Of a stretch of 64,000 bases of DNA, positions 9,205 through 17,541 are shown one piece after another; the stretch's first letter is position 1, and each line of letters begins with the position of its first letter. The notes beneath the pieces were generated by a model. That model saw only the letters and a list, made by a program, of their open reading frames with translations, was not told the origin of the DNA and ran no database searches. Source of the DNA: Paenibacillus barcinonensis (GTDB lineage: Bacteria > Bacillota > Bacilli > Paenibacillales > Paenibacillaceae); assembly GCF_003217495.1 (NCBI RefSeq), contig NZ_QJSW01000008.1, positions 1 to 64,000 of the forward strand. The letters run 5' to 3'. The translations under genes were made by a program, and so were the position numbers.

Positions 9205-10773
9205 ATGTACACAGCCACCACGCCCGAATTTACTATTGTTGTTCAAGCCCCCTTCTCTTCTGTACAAGTGTTCGGCTCCAGTGTAATTGCTCGCTGTACG
9301 CCGATCACACTGCTCTCCCCCTCTATGAGCGTCTGGATCATGGAAGAGGAGGACATGGAGCAGCCGGATGCTCTTTCGTCCAGATTATCGCGTATCACTG
9401 ACGGATATGGTGATATCGTGGAACGGTATGAACTGGAAAGCGCTGGACTGACGGGCGAATATGTGAAGCAGCTGGATCGACTGATTGATGAAGAAGACGG
9501 TATAGATGTGCCATGGTATCGTCTGCGCGCCATGTTTTCTCTGAAGGAAAGTCCGAATATGCTCTCAGCCACAGCGATGTGTTCAGCAGCAGAACTTGAG
9601 GGAATTGAACAAGCCTTCTTTCAGACACTCGCTTCATTCAGACCTCATGCCCAATATGCAAGTACAGACTCCGACTCGGGAGAGAACACGGAATTCAAAA
9701 TACAGAATCATGAGTTACAGGAGCATTTGCTTTATACAGCCATGCAGCGAATGGAGCAGATTGAACAGATGCAAAGGTTAAATCATGATTCGGAACGATT
9801 GTCTGGGCTGGAAGGACAAGATAAAGGCCAGTCTCCTAATGTTCAGGAGCGCTTTCAGCTTGCTTTGACCCACACTCGCTTACAAGAGCATGAAGATACG
9901 CTGCATACTATCGCTTACGCTGGATTTGCTCTGATCGAAGCAGGACCCGTTCCTGCCAGCCTACAGCCTGCTACACGTATTGGCGGTGGGCCGGATTTGC
10001 CGGAAGGTGTGGATTGGCCCCGTAATCATTCTGGACTGCACTATAACTTCCTCGCGCAGATCAGCCTGTCTGATTTGCCTGAATCCATTGATTATCTGCC
10101 TGCAAACGGCTGTTTAACCTTTATGTCAGATACTGATTTACAAGAGGGTAAAGTATTTTATTGGCCTGACGGCTACAAATGGGTGCACCATCCGCTTCCT
10201 GCGTATGCGGAAGACATCGCAAACAAGGTCATGCAGATGCTGATCTGGAGCACAGAAGATCAGCGACTTGTGGTCAGCCGGAATGAGCTGCTTGATCTGC
10301 GAGCACATACCGCAGCAGATGGCACCTTGTCCTTTGAGCGCTCGGGACAGCCTGTACTTGCATTTGCCTCGGAATATGAGATCAGTCAGGAGTCTCAGAT
10401 GATGCGGATCTTCCCCACGCTCACCTTTCCTTACTCCAGTGAGGTATACAGCAATCTGGAACTATCTGACGCAGATGAGGCCATCGCAGCCCTTCGAGAA
10501 CATATGCACGTTGGCGACGGCCCGCAGCACCAGATGCTCGGTCATCACCGTTCCACTGTTCGCGCTACCGAGCGTGCTATAGTCCACGCGAAGCAAAACG
10601 GGTGGCAGGAGCTAACTCGGGCCGAAGACTGGTTCATCCTGCTTGCGCTGCAATCTGGCGGCAGAGCCGGGTTTCAGTTCGAGGATTATGGCGAGTTTAT
10701 CTTTCTCGCCAACCTCAAGGATACGAGGCGTGGCGACTTCTCACGTGTGTTTACCTACCTTGAGCTAGAATAA
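9205..10773 (+). CDS. DUF1963 (YwqG-like) protein
   Basis: A 522-residue protein. The C-terminal half (about 255-520) is a DUF1963 domain: IGGGPDLPEGVDWP, then YNFLAQISLSDLP, and near the C terminus HQMLGHHRSTV and GGRAGFQFEDYGEFIF. The N-terminal part (about 1-240) is acidic and not recognised. The biochemical function of DUF1963 is unknown. The frame is open 60 codons further upstream to a GTG at 9025, but AAAGGA stands right before the ATG at 9205, and the extra segment coincides with the DnaA-box cluster, so it is taken as non-coding. The gene interrupts the usual ydiF-tsaD neighbourhood. Confidence 0.85.
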   Translation: MYTATTPEFTIVVQAPFSSVQVFGSSVIARCTPITLLSPSMSVWIMEEEDMEQPDALSSRLSRITDGYGDIVERYELESAGLTGEYVKQLDRLIDEEDGIDVPWYRLRAMFSLKESPNMLSATAMCSAAELEGIEQAFFQTLASFRPHAQYASTDSDSGENTEFKIQNHELQEHLLYTAMQRMEQIEQMQRLNHDSERLSGLEGQDKGQSPNVQERFQLALTHTRLQEHEDTLHTIAYAGFALIEAGPVPASLQPATRIGGGPDLPEGVDWPRNHSGLHYNFLAQISLSDLPESIDYLPANGCLTFMSDTDLQEGKVFYWPDGYKWVHHPLPAYAEDIANKVMQMLIWSTEDQRLVVSRNELLDLRAHTAADGTLSFERSGQPVLAFASEYEISQESQMMRIFPTLTFPYSSEVYSNLELSDADEAIAALREHMHVGDGPQHQMLGHHRSTVRATERAIVHAKQNGWQELTRAEDWFILLALQSGGRAGFQFEDYGEFIFLANLKDTRRGDFSRVFTYLELE

Positions 10774-10841
10774 TTCATCTATCTTAGTAAGCTCTGTTAA
10801 AAACATATATTCCACAAGCGCATTGCAGATTGCTTGATGCA

Positions 10842-10882
10842 AAAGGGCTCCTGTCGTCAAGTCATGACAACAGGAGCCCTTC
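10842..10882 (-). terminator. Terminator of leuA
   Basis: AAGGGCTCCTGT and ACAGGAGCCCTT form a perfect 12-base stem. On the minus strand it is followed by TTTT, placing it about 100 bases after the leuA stop; the plus-strand side lacks a T tract. Confidence 0.75.
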
Positions 10883-10979
10883 GTATAGCTATAGCGTTTT
10901 TACCCTGATAAACAAACTCTTTTTCACTTCTAATTCACGGAGACTTCTGGACTTCTAATCAACTGAAACTTTGTTACTT

Positions 10980-12536
10980 TTAATGAACAGATGCTTCTTC
11001 ACTCTCTGCCGACTCGGCCTTCAGCCCGGCTGCATTACATGCGGCAACATACGCCAGTCCTGCCGCCATCACGATATCATGATGTGTAGCACTACCGCGG
11101 AATTCACGCCCCGCACGTTCGACCGTAATCACGGCTTCGGCACTGGCTCCCTCTCCACCGCTGAGCGCATGCATCTCCATGTCCACAAACGTAATGTCAT
11201 CTGAAATACACTGACCAATGGCCTGAATTGTCGCATCAACCGGCCCTCTGCCAACTGCCGAATACGAATGTTCACCTGAACTTGTGCGAATGCGCACCGC
11301 AGCCATACGGTCCGTCATACTGCCCGCAGTCACCTGCAGTTCAATCAATTCATAATCCTGTGCTGGGATGTTCATCGTCTGGCTGACCATTTGCAGCAGC
11401 TGGTCATCACTTACCACCTTCTGTTGATCCGCAGTTTCTTTGAACACCTCGTACAGCTGTTCCATCTGCTGCTCATCCGGTTCGAAGCCGTATTTGCGTA
11501 CCCGATCCTTCAAGGCGTGACGGCCGGAATGCTTGCCCAAAATAATCATGCTGCGCGGAATGCCCAGTGCTTCCGGGTCCATAATCTCATACGTATTACG
11601 GTTCTTCAGCAAGCCATCCTGATGAATGCCCGATTCATGCTGGAAGGCGTTGCGTCCAACAACCGGCTTGTTATAGGCAATTGGAAAATGCATCGCCCGG
11701 CTGATCTGACGGGATGTTTCATACAGCTGGTTGAGCTTGATATTGGTCGCTGCGCCGATCACATCTCCACGGGTCTCCAGTGCCATAATCAGCTCCTCCA
11801 ATGCGCAGTTGCCGGTTCGCTCCCCAATTCCGTTAATCGTTACTTCGATCTGTGATGCCCCGTTCGCAATAGCCGCCAGACTGTTCGCTACAGCAAGGCC
11901 CAGATCGTTATGACAGTGCGCGCTATATCGAACCTGATCACCGCCTCTTGCCCCCTCGCGCACTCGGCGGAACATCTCGCCGTACTCATGAGGAAGTGCA
12001 TAACCAACGGTATCCGGCAGATTGATGATGCTCGCCCCCGCTTCAATGGCCACTTCAACCATCTCGATCAGATCATCCATTTTGGTACGCGCAGCATCCA
12101 TCGCGGTGAACTCGACAGTATCGGTAAACTGGCGTGCATACGAAACCATCTCTCTTGCAGTGGCAACCACCTCGCTGCGCGGACGGCGCAGCTGATGCTC
12201 GATATGAATATCCGACGAGGATATAAACAGGTGAATTCGTCGCCGCGCGGCATCTGCCGTCGCCTGAACCGCCGCGTCAATGTCTCCTTTGACTGCACGT
12301 GCAAACCCGCAAATCTCTACCTGCTGCAATTGTCTCGAAATCGCCTGAACCGCCGCAAACTCCCCTGGACTGGAGATCGGGAATCCAGGCTCAATGACGT
12401 CAATGCCAAGCGAAGCCAACTGGTGCGCCAGTTCAATTTTTTGCTCTGGCTGAAGACTCGCCCCCGGTGCCTGCTCTCCATCACGCAGGGTTGTATCAAA
12501 AATGTCAATCATACGTTTATTCGGATTGGTCGTCAT
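10980..12536 (-). CDS. leuA: 2-isopropylmalate synthase
   Basis: A 518-residue enzyme condensing acetyl-CoA and 2-ketoisovalerate, the committed step of leucine synthesis. The TIM-barrel catalytic part has IDIFDTTLRDGEQAPG at residue 10, the metal ligands in YSAHCHNDLGLA and NGIGERTGNCALEE; the C-terminal ~130 residues form the leucine-binding regulatory domain. The ATG follows TGGAGG. It stands alone, not with leuBCD or ilv genes, and interrupts the ydi-like gene order, so it may be a second leuA copy. Expression is predicted to depend on uncharged tRNA-Leu through two tandem T-boxes. Confidence 0.95.
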   Translation of the reverse strand: MTTNPNKRMIDIFDTTLRDGEQAPGASLQPEQKIELAHQLASLGIDVIEPGFPISSPGEFAAVQAISRQLQQVEICGFARAVKGDIDAAVQATADAARRRIHLFISSSDIHIEHQLRRPRSEVVATAREMVSYARQFTDTVEFTAMDAARTKMDDLIEMVEVAIEAGASIINLPDTVGYALPHEYGEMFRRVREGARGGDQVRYSAHCHNDLGLAVANSLAAIANGASQIEVTINGIGERTGNCALEELIMALETRGDVIGAATNIKLNQLYETSRQISRAMHFPIAYNKPVVGRNAFQHESGIHQDGLLKNRNTYEIMDPEALGIPRSMIILGKHSGRHALKDRVRKYGFEPDEQQMEQLYEVFKETADQQKVVSDDQLLQMVSQTMNIPAQDYELIELQVTAGSMTDRMAAVRIRTSSGEHSYSAVGRGPVDATIQAIGQCISDDITFVDMEMHALSGGEGASAEAVITVERAGREFRGSATHHDIVMAAGLAYVAACNAAGLKAESAESEEASVH

Positions 12537-12689
12537 ATTTATCAGCCTCCATTTTAGTTGGTTGTCTGTATCAGAGTGTACGTCGACTTACACTCCGATC
12601 TGCTTCAAAGGCTCTGATCAGACTTGCATGCATCCCGCTTCAACTTGCACCATATGGTTGTTCCCCCGCCCGACTTGCTGCCGGCAGCA

Positions 12690-13085
12690 AAAAATACAAA
12701 TAACCCGCCATCTCATCAAAGAGACGGCGGGTTATTCTCCCCTCCGCGGTACCACTCTCGCTTGATGGCCCAGCTTATGCTGACACCATCCACCTCGTGT
12801 TCTCCCCAATTCATTGTACTGCGGACTACGCAATTGTCAGCGAATCCAGCCCATTGAATTCAAGAAAACTACCCTCTAACGGGGGTCAGCCGTTGCTCTG
12901 TACTCCTGAATGACTGCCTCGCCCACTATCTTGTATCGGAGGGCGTTCCAAATCTTCATGGTTTCCAAAGCTCTGTTCCCGGGCGAGATTCAAACGATTT
13001 CAGCCACTGCGTCGCACCATCCCCGCAGCTCTCTGAGCGCCTTAGCCGTTTTACTGCTCCCGTTCATCACTTTTGCTGATATTGT
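12690..13085 (-). promoter_or_regulatory. T-box riboswitch 2 (leucine), proximal to leuA
   Basis: Read on the minus strand. The Stem I AGAGAG motif lies at 13034-13029, followed by a GGTG distal-loop motif. The specifier loop is GAAT-CTC-GCC with the Leu codon CTC at 12987-12985. The T-box sequence AGAGTGGTACCGCGG is at 12758-12744, and a terminator hairpin AACCCGCC..GGCGGGTT with a T-rich tail is at 12733-12690. The region between Stem I and the antiterminator is longer than usual. The leuA start is about 155 bases further on. Confidence 0.93.
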
Positions 13086-13094
13086 TCATTTGTT

Positions 13095-13578
13095 CATTAA
13101 TAAATCAAAAAAGCCTGCCCTCCCCTGCAATAATGCAAGAGACGACAGGCTGTTCACCTTCGCGGTACCACTCTTGTTGACCTCCTCCTGTTCAATTCCG
13201 TTATCGCTGGCACATCATTGCGCTGTATGATATCGAAATCATTGAAAGGCTGGAAATCCCCTCTGTATTGCGCTTGATTTTCTTGAACTAAGCGCAGGCA
13301 ACGGAGCAACTCCGGTCCGGCTTGGATAAGAATATCAATCACAACGGCCCTTTCACGGGGGCAAATCGTAACGATATACTGCATGCCAGCCTCAGCTTTA
13401 GGCTTCTGCTCGCATAACTGCGTTCCATCGTTCCGCTTCCAGGTGAGTTTCAGGTGTCCTTCGTCTGCGTTGCACCAGCCCGCAGCTCTCTAATGACCGG
13501 GAATAACCTTACTGCTCCTGTTCATTGCGTTTGTCTGTTTTAGTAGTTCATCAGTTCAGGAGGAAACCTCCTTAAATT
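13095..13578 (-). promoter_or_regulatory. T-box riboswitch 1 (leucine), distal copy
   Basis: Read on the minus strand from the promoter at 13614. AGAGAG is at 13491-13486, then GCTGGTGCAACGC. The specifier loop GAAA-CTC-ACC carries CTC (Leu) at 13447-13445. The T-box sequence AGAGTGGTACCGCGA is at 13174-13160. The terminator AGCCTG..CAGGCT with a T run is at 13151-13106. As in the second copy, the segment between Stem III and the antiterminator is unusually long (about 150 extra bases). Confidence 0.93.
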
Positions 13579-13585
13579 TGTAACT

Positions 13586-13614
13586 AATATACATTCTTCC
13601 TAAATCATTGTCAA
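13586..13614 (-). promoter_or_regulatory. Promoter of the leuA T-box leader
   Basis: Minus-strand TTGACA (13614-13609), 17-base spacer, TATATT (13591-13586). This near-consensus SigA promoter lies just beyond the tsaD stop and implies a leader of about 1,040 bases before leuA. Confidence 0.85.
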
Positions 13615-13623
13615 CTGTTTGTT

Positions 13624-14682
13624 TCATGCTTCGGATTGCACCGACCACGCTTCCAGTGAAAGTCCAGGGTCTGCCTTCGCGTCAAAATCAGTACCTTCGC
13701 CCCGAATCCATTTCAGATAAGCGGCTGCACCAATCATCGCTGCATTATCCGTACAATACTCCATTGGCGGAATGACCAGCTCGAGCCCTTCCTTCGCGCA
13801 GCGTTCCTGCAACGCCGCGCGCAAGCCACGATTCGCTGCGACCCCACCGCACAGGAGCAGCTGACGCGAGCCATATTCACGAACGGCACGCACCGCCTTT
13901 TCCACCAAAACCTCAACGACCGCTTCCTGAAAACCGCGCGCAACCGCAGATGGCTCCAAGGCTTCACCACGCATTTTGGCCTGATTCAGTGCATTGAGCA
14001 CCGCCGATTTCAATCCGCTGAGACTGAAGTCATAGGATCCTGCTTCAAGCCATACCCGCGGCAGAGGAACAACGTCCTCCGCTTCGGATGCCATCCGGTC
14101 TACATGCGGCCCACCCGGATAAGGACACCCGAGAGCACGAGCCACTTTGTCATACGCTTCACCGACAGCATCGTCCCGCGTGCGGCCAATCAGCTTGAAC
14201 TTGCCTTCCGACTCCAGGTGCACAAGCTCCGTATGACCGCCTGACACCACAAGAGCCATCGCTGGATATTGCAGTTCACGCACAAGGCGATTCGCATAAA
14301 TATGACCGGCAATATGATGTGTGCCGATGAGCGGTTTACCCAAGGCCATAGCGAGCGTTTTCGCCGCTACAATCCCTACAAGCAGAGCGCCGACCAAGCC
14401 GGGCCCCTGTGTAACCGCAATTGCGCTAAGATCACGCGGACGAATGCCGGACTGCTCGATGGCCTGCTCCAGCATCAGTGTGATAACTTCAACGTGCTTA
14501 CGCGAAGCTACCTCGGGAACGACTCCGCCAAACGCTTTATGTGTTTCGACCTGACTGGAGATCAGGTTGGACAGCACTACATGTCCATCCTTGACCACCG
14601 CTACCGATGTTTCATCACAGCTGGTCTCCACCGCCAAAATGTAGGATGGGACAGAGCTTTGCTTATCTATAAGATCGTTCAT
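13624..14682 (-). CDS. tsaD: tRNA N6-adenosine threonylcarbamoyltransferase TsaD
   Basis: A 352-residue ASKHA-fold enzyme that transfers threonylcarbamoyl to A37 of ANN-decoding tRNAs (t6A), with TsaB and TsaE. It has the N-terminal ILAVETSCDETSVA, the metal-binding THHIAGHIYAN (two His), VVSGGHTELV and LLLCGGVAANRGLR. The ATG at 14682 overlaps the rimI stop by four bases (ATGA), so translation is coupled; longer starts run into rimI. Formerly gcp/ydiE. Confidence 0.98.
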   Translation of the reverse strand: MNDLIDKQSSVPSYILAVETSCDETSVAVVKDGHVVLSNLISSQVETHKAFGGVVPEVASRKHVEVITLMLEQAIEQSGIRPRDLSAIAVTQGPGLVGALLVGIVAAKTLAMALGKPLIGTHHIAGHIYANRLVRELQYPAMALVVSGGHTELVHLESEGKFKLIGRTRDDAVGEAYDKVARALGCPYPGGPHVDRMASEAEDVVPLPRVWLEAGSYDFSLSGLKSAVLNALNQAKMRGEALEPSAVARGFQEAVVEVLVEKAVRAVREYGSRQLLLCGGVAANRGLRAALQERCAKEGLELVIPPMEYCTDNAAMIGAAAYLKWIRGEGTDFDAKADPGLSLEAWSVQSEA

Positions 14683-15200
14683 GAATCCTGTACGCTTCCT
14701 TCCTCTTCGCCGCTCCGGCTGACAGGCGGCAGTACCGCCCACATGATCATTGCATCCTCTCCATTGTCGGAGTAGTACCCTTTGCGCAGACCTGCCGATT
14801 CAAACCCTTTTTTCTGATACAAGTTCTGGGCCACAATGTTGGATACCCTGACTTCCAGCGTCATTCGCTCCATGCCGAGATATGCTGCTGTTTTCATCAA
14901 CTCGTCCAGCAATTTCTCGCCCAGCTTGCGGCCCTGAAACGCTTTTCTCACCGCGATATTGGTGATGTGAGCCTCGTCCATAATCGTCCACATGCCAGCA
15001 TAGCCGATGGCTGTGCCATCCAGCTCCATGACCATATATTTAGCAAAATGATTATGCTTCAATTCATTGTGAAAAGCCTCTTCCGTCCAAGGGAGGGTAA
15101 ATGCCTCATGTTCAATCTCCATCACGTCGGGAATATCCGCCACCGTCATGAGTCTGAACTGAAACAGATCATCCTGTCCTTTCATCGCTGTGTTACCCAT
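14679..15200 (-). CDS. rimI: Ribosomal-protein-alanine N-acetyltransferase RimI-like
   Basis: A 173-residue GNAT acetyltransferase, family member of RimI, which acetylates the N terminus of ribosomal protein S18. The acetyl-CoA loop is RKAFQGRKLGEKLL (around residue 84) and the C-terminal motif is NIVAQNLYQKKGFESAGLRKGYY. A strong GGGAGAGGGAG site precedes the ATG at 15200. It lies between tsaB and tsaD, its usual position in Firmicutes. Confidence 0.94.
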   Translation of the reverse strand: MGNTAMKGQDDLFQFRLMTVADIPDVMEIEHEAFTLPWTEEAFHNELKHNHFAKYMVMELDGTAIGYAGMWTIMDEAHITNIAVRKAFQGRKLGEKLLDELMKTAAYLGMERMTLEVRVSNIVAQNLYQKKGFESAGLRKGYYSDNGEDAMIMWAVLPPVSRSGEEEGSVQDS

Positions 15201-15217
15201 CCGTTCTCCCTCTCCCT

Positions 15218-16123
15218 TCAGCCTTTGCGCAGCAGGTTCGCTTCCGCTTCGGACAGCTGGGTGTAGTTTGGCACCAAGGCATGTACGTCGTCACGCTGAC
15301 CTGCAAGCAGCGCTTCGGCGCCGAGGCGCCCAATCCAGCGGCCCTCCAGCTCATACGGGACGAGCTGGAGCGCCGTTCCTGCGGGGCAGCGAAGCTCTGC
15401 CGCTGCTGCCGCATGCGGGCCCGTCTCGCCGACCAGCCAGACGGCAGCGGGCCGCTCTTCCGGCGCCGCCTCCGCCATGCGGGCGGCGAGCTCCTCCAGC
15501 CATCCGTCCATTCGGCGGATGGCATCCGGCGCCAGCCGGCGGGGTGCATCGCCGCCGGCGGAGGCGAACAGCGCGGTATAGGCTTGACCGCGCCGCGCAT
15601 CCACGAGCGGAACGATCCAGTGGACAGGGGCGGCACTGGTGCCGCCCTGGTCCGCGGATGGCGTTCCGCCAGCCCCGGCTGCGGCATCATCTGCCGCAGC
15701 CTGCGCCTTGGCGGCGAGGCCGCTGTGCCAGCCGCCCCAGGCGAGGGCCTGCAGGCTGGACACCCCTGCAACGGGGATGTCCCATGCCCAGGCCAGTGTC
15801 TTCGCCGCGGTCACCGCAATGCGGATGCCCGTGTACGAGCCTGGGCCAATGCCGACGGCGATGCCGTTCAGCTGGCCTGGTTCCGTGCTGCTGGCAGCCA
15901 GCAGCTGCTCCATCACAGGCACCACATGTACCGAGTGATTGCGCTCGGCACGTTCATTACGCTCCTCCAGCAGCGACCGTTCCTCCATCACTGCTGCAGC
16001 CATTACTGCGGTAGATGTGTCCAACACCAAAAACCGCTGCCGCGGTTTATTTTGCAAATCGTGATTCATGCTCTTTTCCCGTAAATCCTCAGTCAAGCTT
16101 TTCTTTAGCAAATCTCCATTCAT
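15218..16123 (-). CDS. tsaB: t6A biosynthesis scaffold protein TsaB
   Basis: A 301-residue ASKHA-fold partner that dimerises with TsaD. The core is recognisable by FLVLDTSTAVMAAA, GIAVGIGPGSYTGIRIA and VPLVDARRGQAY. The ATG at 16123 overlaps the tsaE stop (ATGA) and has a CGGAG site; a later ATG at 16069 would remove an odd 18-residue leader. It is longer than the usual ~230 residues because of an Ala/Gly-rich low-complexity insert at about residues 134-166 and other GC-rich segments. DNA at about 15,290-15,770 is visibly richer in GC than its neighbours. Confidence 0.93.
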   Translation of the reverse strand: MNGDLLKKSLTEDLREKSMNHDLQNKPRQRFLVLDTSTAVMAAAVMEERSLLEERNERAERNHSVHVVPVMEQLLAASSTEPGQLNGIAVGIGPGSYTGIRIAVTAAKTLAWAWDIPVAGVSSLQALAWGGWHSGLAAKAQAAADDAAAGAGGTPSADQGGTSAAPVHWIVPLVDARRGQAYTALFASAGGDAPRRLAPDAIRRMDGWLEELAARMAEAAPEERPAAVWLVGETGPHAAAAAELRCPAGTALQLVPYELEGRWIGRLGAEALLAGQRDDVHALVPNYTQLSEAEANLLRKG

Positions 16124-16605
16124 GCGATAACTCCGTTCTGTCTGAACTGTCGACACAATGCGGCATATGCCTCACCATACCCATCCAGTGTAATCATTCG
16201 ATCCTCCGGGCCCGTTGTCTCGATCTGCACATGAAGATGCTCCTGTGGCAGCAGTTCGGGAATGATGCTGGACCATTCTACCAGACTGACGCCTGCCCCG
16301 TAAAAATATTCTTCAAGTCCGAGCTCGTCCGCTTCTTCAAGGGATATGCGATACACATCCATGTGATACAACGGTAGACGCCCCTCGTATTCCTTAATCA
16401 GCGTGAACGTTGGACTGCTTACGACATCCCTTACGCCCAAATGCCAAGCAAACTTCTGTGAAAATGCCGTTTTACCCGCGCCCAAATCACCATCCAGTGC
16501 AATCACCATTCCCGCGTGTGCCTGCACTGCAAGTGCGGACGCAAGCGCTTCTGTATCTGCAAGGTTATGCGAGTGGTATACCCACTGCTCATGCGTTTGA
16601 TTCAA
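16120..16605 (-). CDS. tsaE: t6A biosynthesis ATPase TsaE
   Basis: A P-loop ATPase that energises the TsaBD complex. Walker A GDLGAGKT is at residue 38 of the chosen frame; SSPTFTLIKEY and LYHMDVYRI are family blocks, and LVEWSSIIPELLP lies near the C terminus. I choose the TTG at 16605 (161 residues): it follows AAAGGTGGGG, gives the family's normal length, and a good promoter (TTGCGG-17-TATAAT at 16683-16655) lies inside the upstream open frame, which otherwise reaches an ATG at 16689 (189 residues) with no ribosome binding site. First gene of tsaE-tsaB-rimI-tsaD. Confidence 0.92.
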   Translation of the reverse strand: MNQTHEQWVYHSHNLADTEALASALAVQAHAGMVIALDGDLGAGKTAFSQKFAWHLGVRDVVSSPTFTLIKEYEGRLPLYHMDVYRISLEEADELGLEEYFYGAGVSLVEWSSIIPELLPQEHLHVQIETTGPEDRMITLDGYGEAYAALCRQFRQNGVIA

Positions 16606-16654
16606 TATATGCCCCACCTTTGACGGTTTCCCGCCTGAGTTCACTTTGACCCTT

Positions 16655-16683
16655 ATTATATCGGTCCCTTTCCTCGCCCGCAA
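16655..16683 (-). promoter_or_regulatory. Promoter of the tsaE-tsaB-rimI-tsaD operon
   Basis: Minus-strand TTGCGG, 17 bases, perfect TATAAT, about 50 bases before the TTG start of tsaE. Confidence 0.6.
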
Positions 16684-16751
16684 CATCAAAGGGAGTTGCT
16701 GGAAACCCTAGACCTCATACCCATTCTTCATCGTTCTTATCATGCAAAAAA

Positions 16752-16792
16752 ACATAACAAAACAACCGGCACCACTCAGGTACCGGTTGTTT
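16752..16792 (-). terminator. Terminator of the sspH transcript
   Basis: AACAACCGG(C)ACC and GGTACCGGTTGTTT form a long stem; on the minus strand it is followed by TTTTGTTATGTTTTTTT. Confidence 0.8.
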
Positions 16793-16909
16793 CAAGTTAA
16801 GCTTGAAGCTGGATCAATCGGATAGATAATCAGGGTATATCAATTTACCGGTATCCCTGTGACATGTATACCTGATATCACACAGCTTCGCCCAACCCCC
16901 TCTATTCCT

Positions 16910-17089
16910 CTATTCCTCCAGTCGATCCACCCGCACAGTTTGCGTATTCCCTGGTCTGCTGCCTACCTGAACGGTGGCCATCCCATTCGCCTCATCTACA
17001 TTTTCAATCCAGACAGGCTCTCCCTCAAGCGTCACTGCAATCGTATCCTTGGAAGCATAAATCGCTTTAGCTCGCTTGGCATCCATCAT
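16910..17089 (-). CDS. sspH: Small acid-soluble spore protein, H type
   Basis: A 59-residue protein starting MMDAKRAKAIYASKD, followed by VTLEGEPVWIENVDEANGMA and ending TVRVDRLEE. This is the SspH pattern (MNxxRAxxIxxS..VxxxGxPVxIxxV). SspH-type minor SASPs are made in the forespore. AAGGAG stands 12 bases before the ATG. The frame is open further upstream, but that part overlaps the preceding gene. It lies two bases after the preceding acidic protein's stop and before a terminator, so the two are probably co-transcribed. Confidence 0.9.
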   Translation of the reverse strand: MMDAKRAKAIYASKDTIAVTLEGEPVWIENVDEANGMATVQVGSRPGNTQTVRVDRLEE

Positions 17090-17090
17090 A

Positions 17091-17390
17091 TTATTCGTAG
17101 TCTCCTTCCGGGTCTTCGTCATGAGCCTCCTGAACCATCGTATCCGTCGTACTTTCGCCAATATAGCCATTATCCTCCGTGACCTGACCTCCGCCTAACC
17201 CCTCATTGACCATCCGATCAATGTCGAGCATGAACGATTCCCGATCCAGCGGCAATTCCTCCGCCGTGACTGCTTCCCAGTTCACCGCCGCTGCAGGGGT
17301 ATAGAACTCCTCTGCACTTTCGGCATCCTGTAGAGGATAAGGTGTAAATGCATGCTTGTGCGCCTCTTCCTCATCTCGCCTGTCCTTCAT
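17091..17390 (-). CDS. Small acidic protein of unknown function
   Basis: 99 residues from an ATG with a GGGGAGGTG site; the frame is open 59 codons upstream, but that part runs into the ku promoter region and lacks a ribosome binding site. The protein is highly acidic, with a His-containing start (RRDEEEAHKHAFTPYPLQ), no Cys, no signal peptide and no membrane segment. I do not recognise a domain. Close linkage with sspH suggests spore-related expression, which is inference. Confidence 0.65.
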   Translation of the reverse strand: MKDRRDEEEAHKHAFTPYPLQDAESAEEFYTPAAAVNWEAVTAEELPLDRESFMLDIDRMVNEGLGGGQVTEDNGYIGESTTDTMVQEAHDEDPEGDYE

Positions 17391-17541
17391 ATGGCACCTC
17401 CCCAGATTGGTTTCTGTTATGAGACTGGCTTCTGTTATCATCCCCGACTCGTGCAGAACCATACAATCCGCGAACACAGGACTATCCCTTATCTCAGCTG
17501 ACCATACTATGATCAAACAGAAATTTGAAAGGAGTGTCATT

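Noticed and set aside
13154-13384. 76-residue frame that could be a leader peptide inside T-box 1
   Set aside because: It runs through the T-box sequence itself, has no ribosome binding site of note and is not matched in the second T-box, so RNA structure explains the region better.
15190-16014. Long open frames on the plus strand across tsaB
   Set aside because: GC-rich DNA lacks stop codons; the Arg/Pro/Ala-rich products show no domain, while tsaB on the minus strand has conserved motifs.
16606-16689. Upstream ATG start for tsaE
   Set aside because: No ribosome binding site, would lengthen the protein beyond the family norm and would contain the promoter; the TTG at 16605 fits better.
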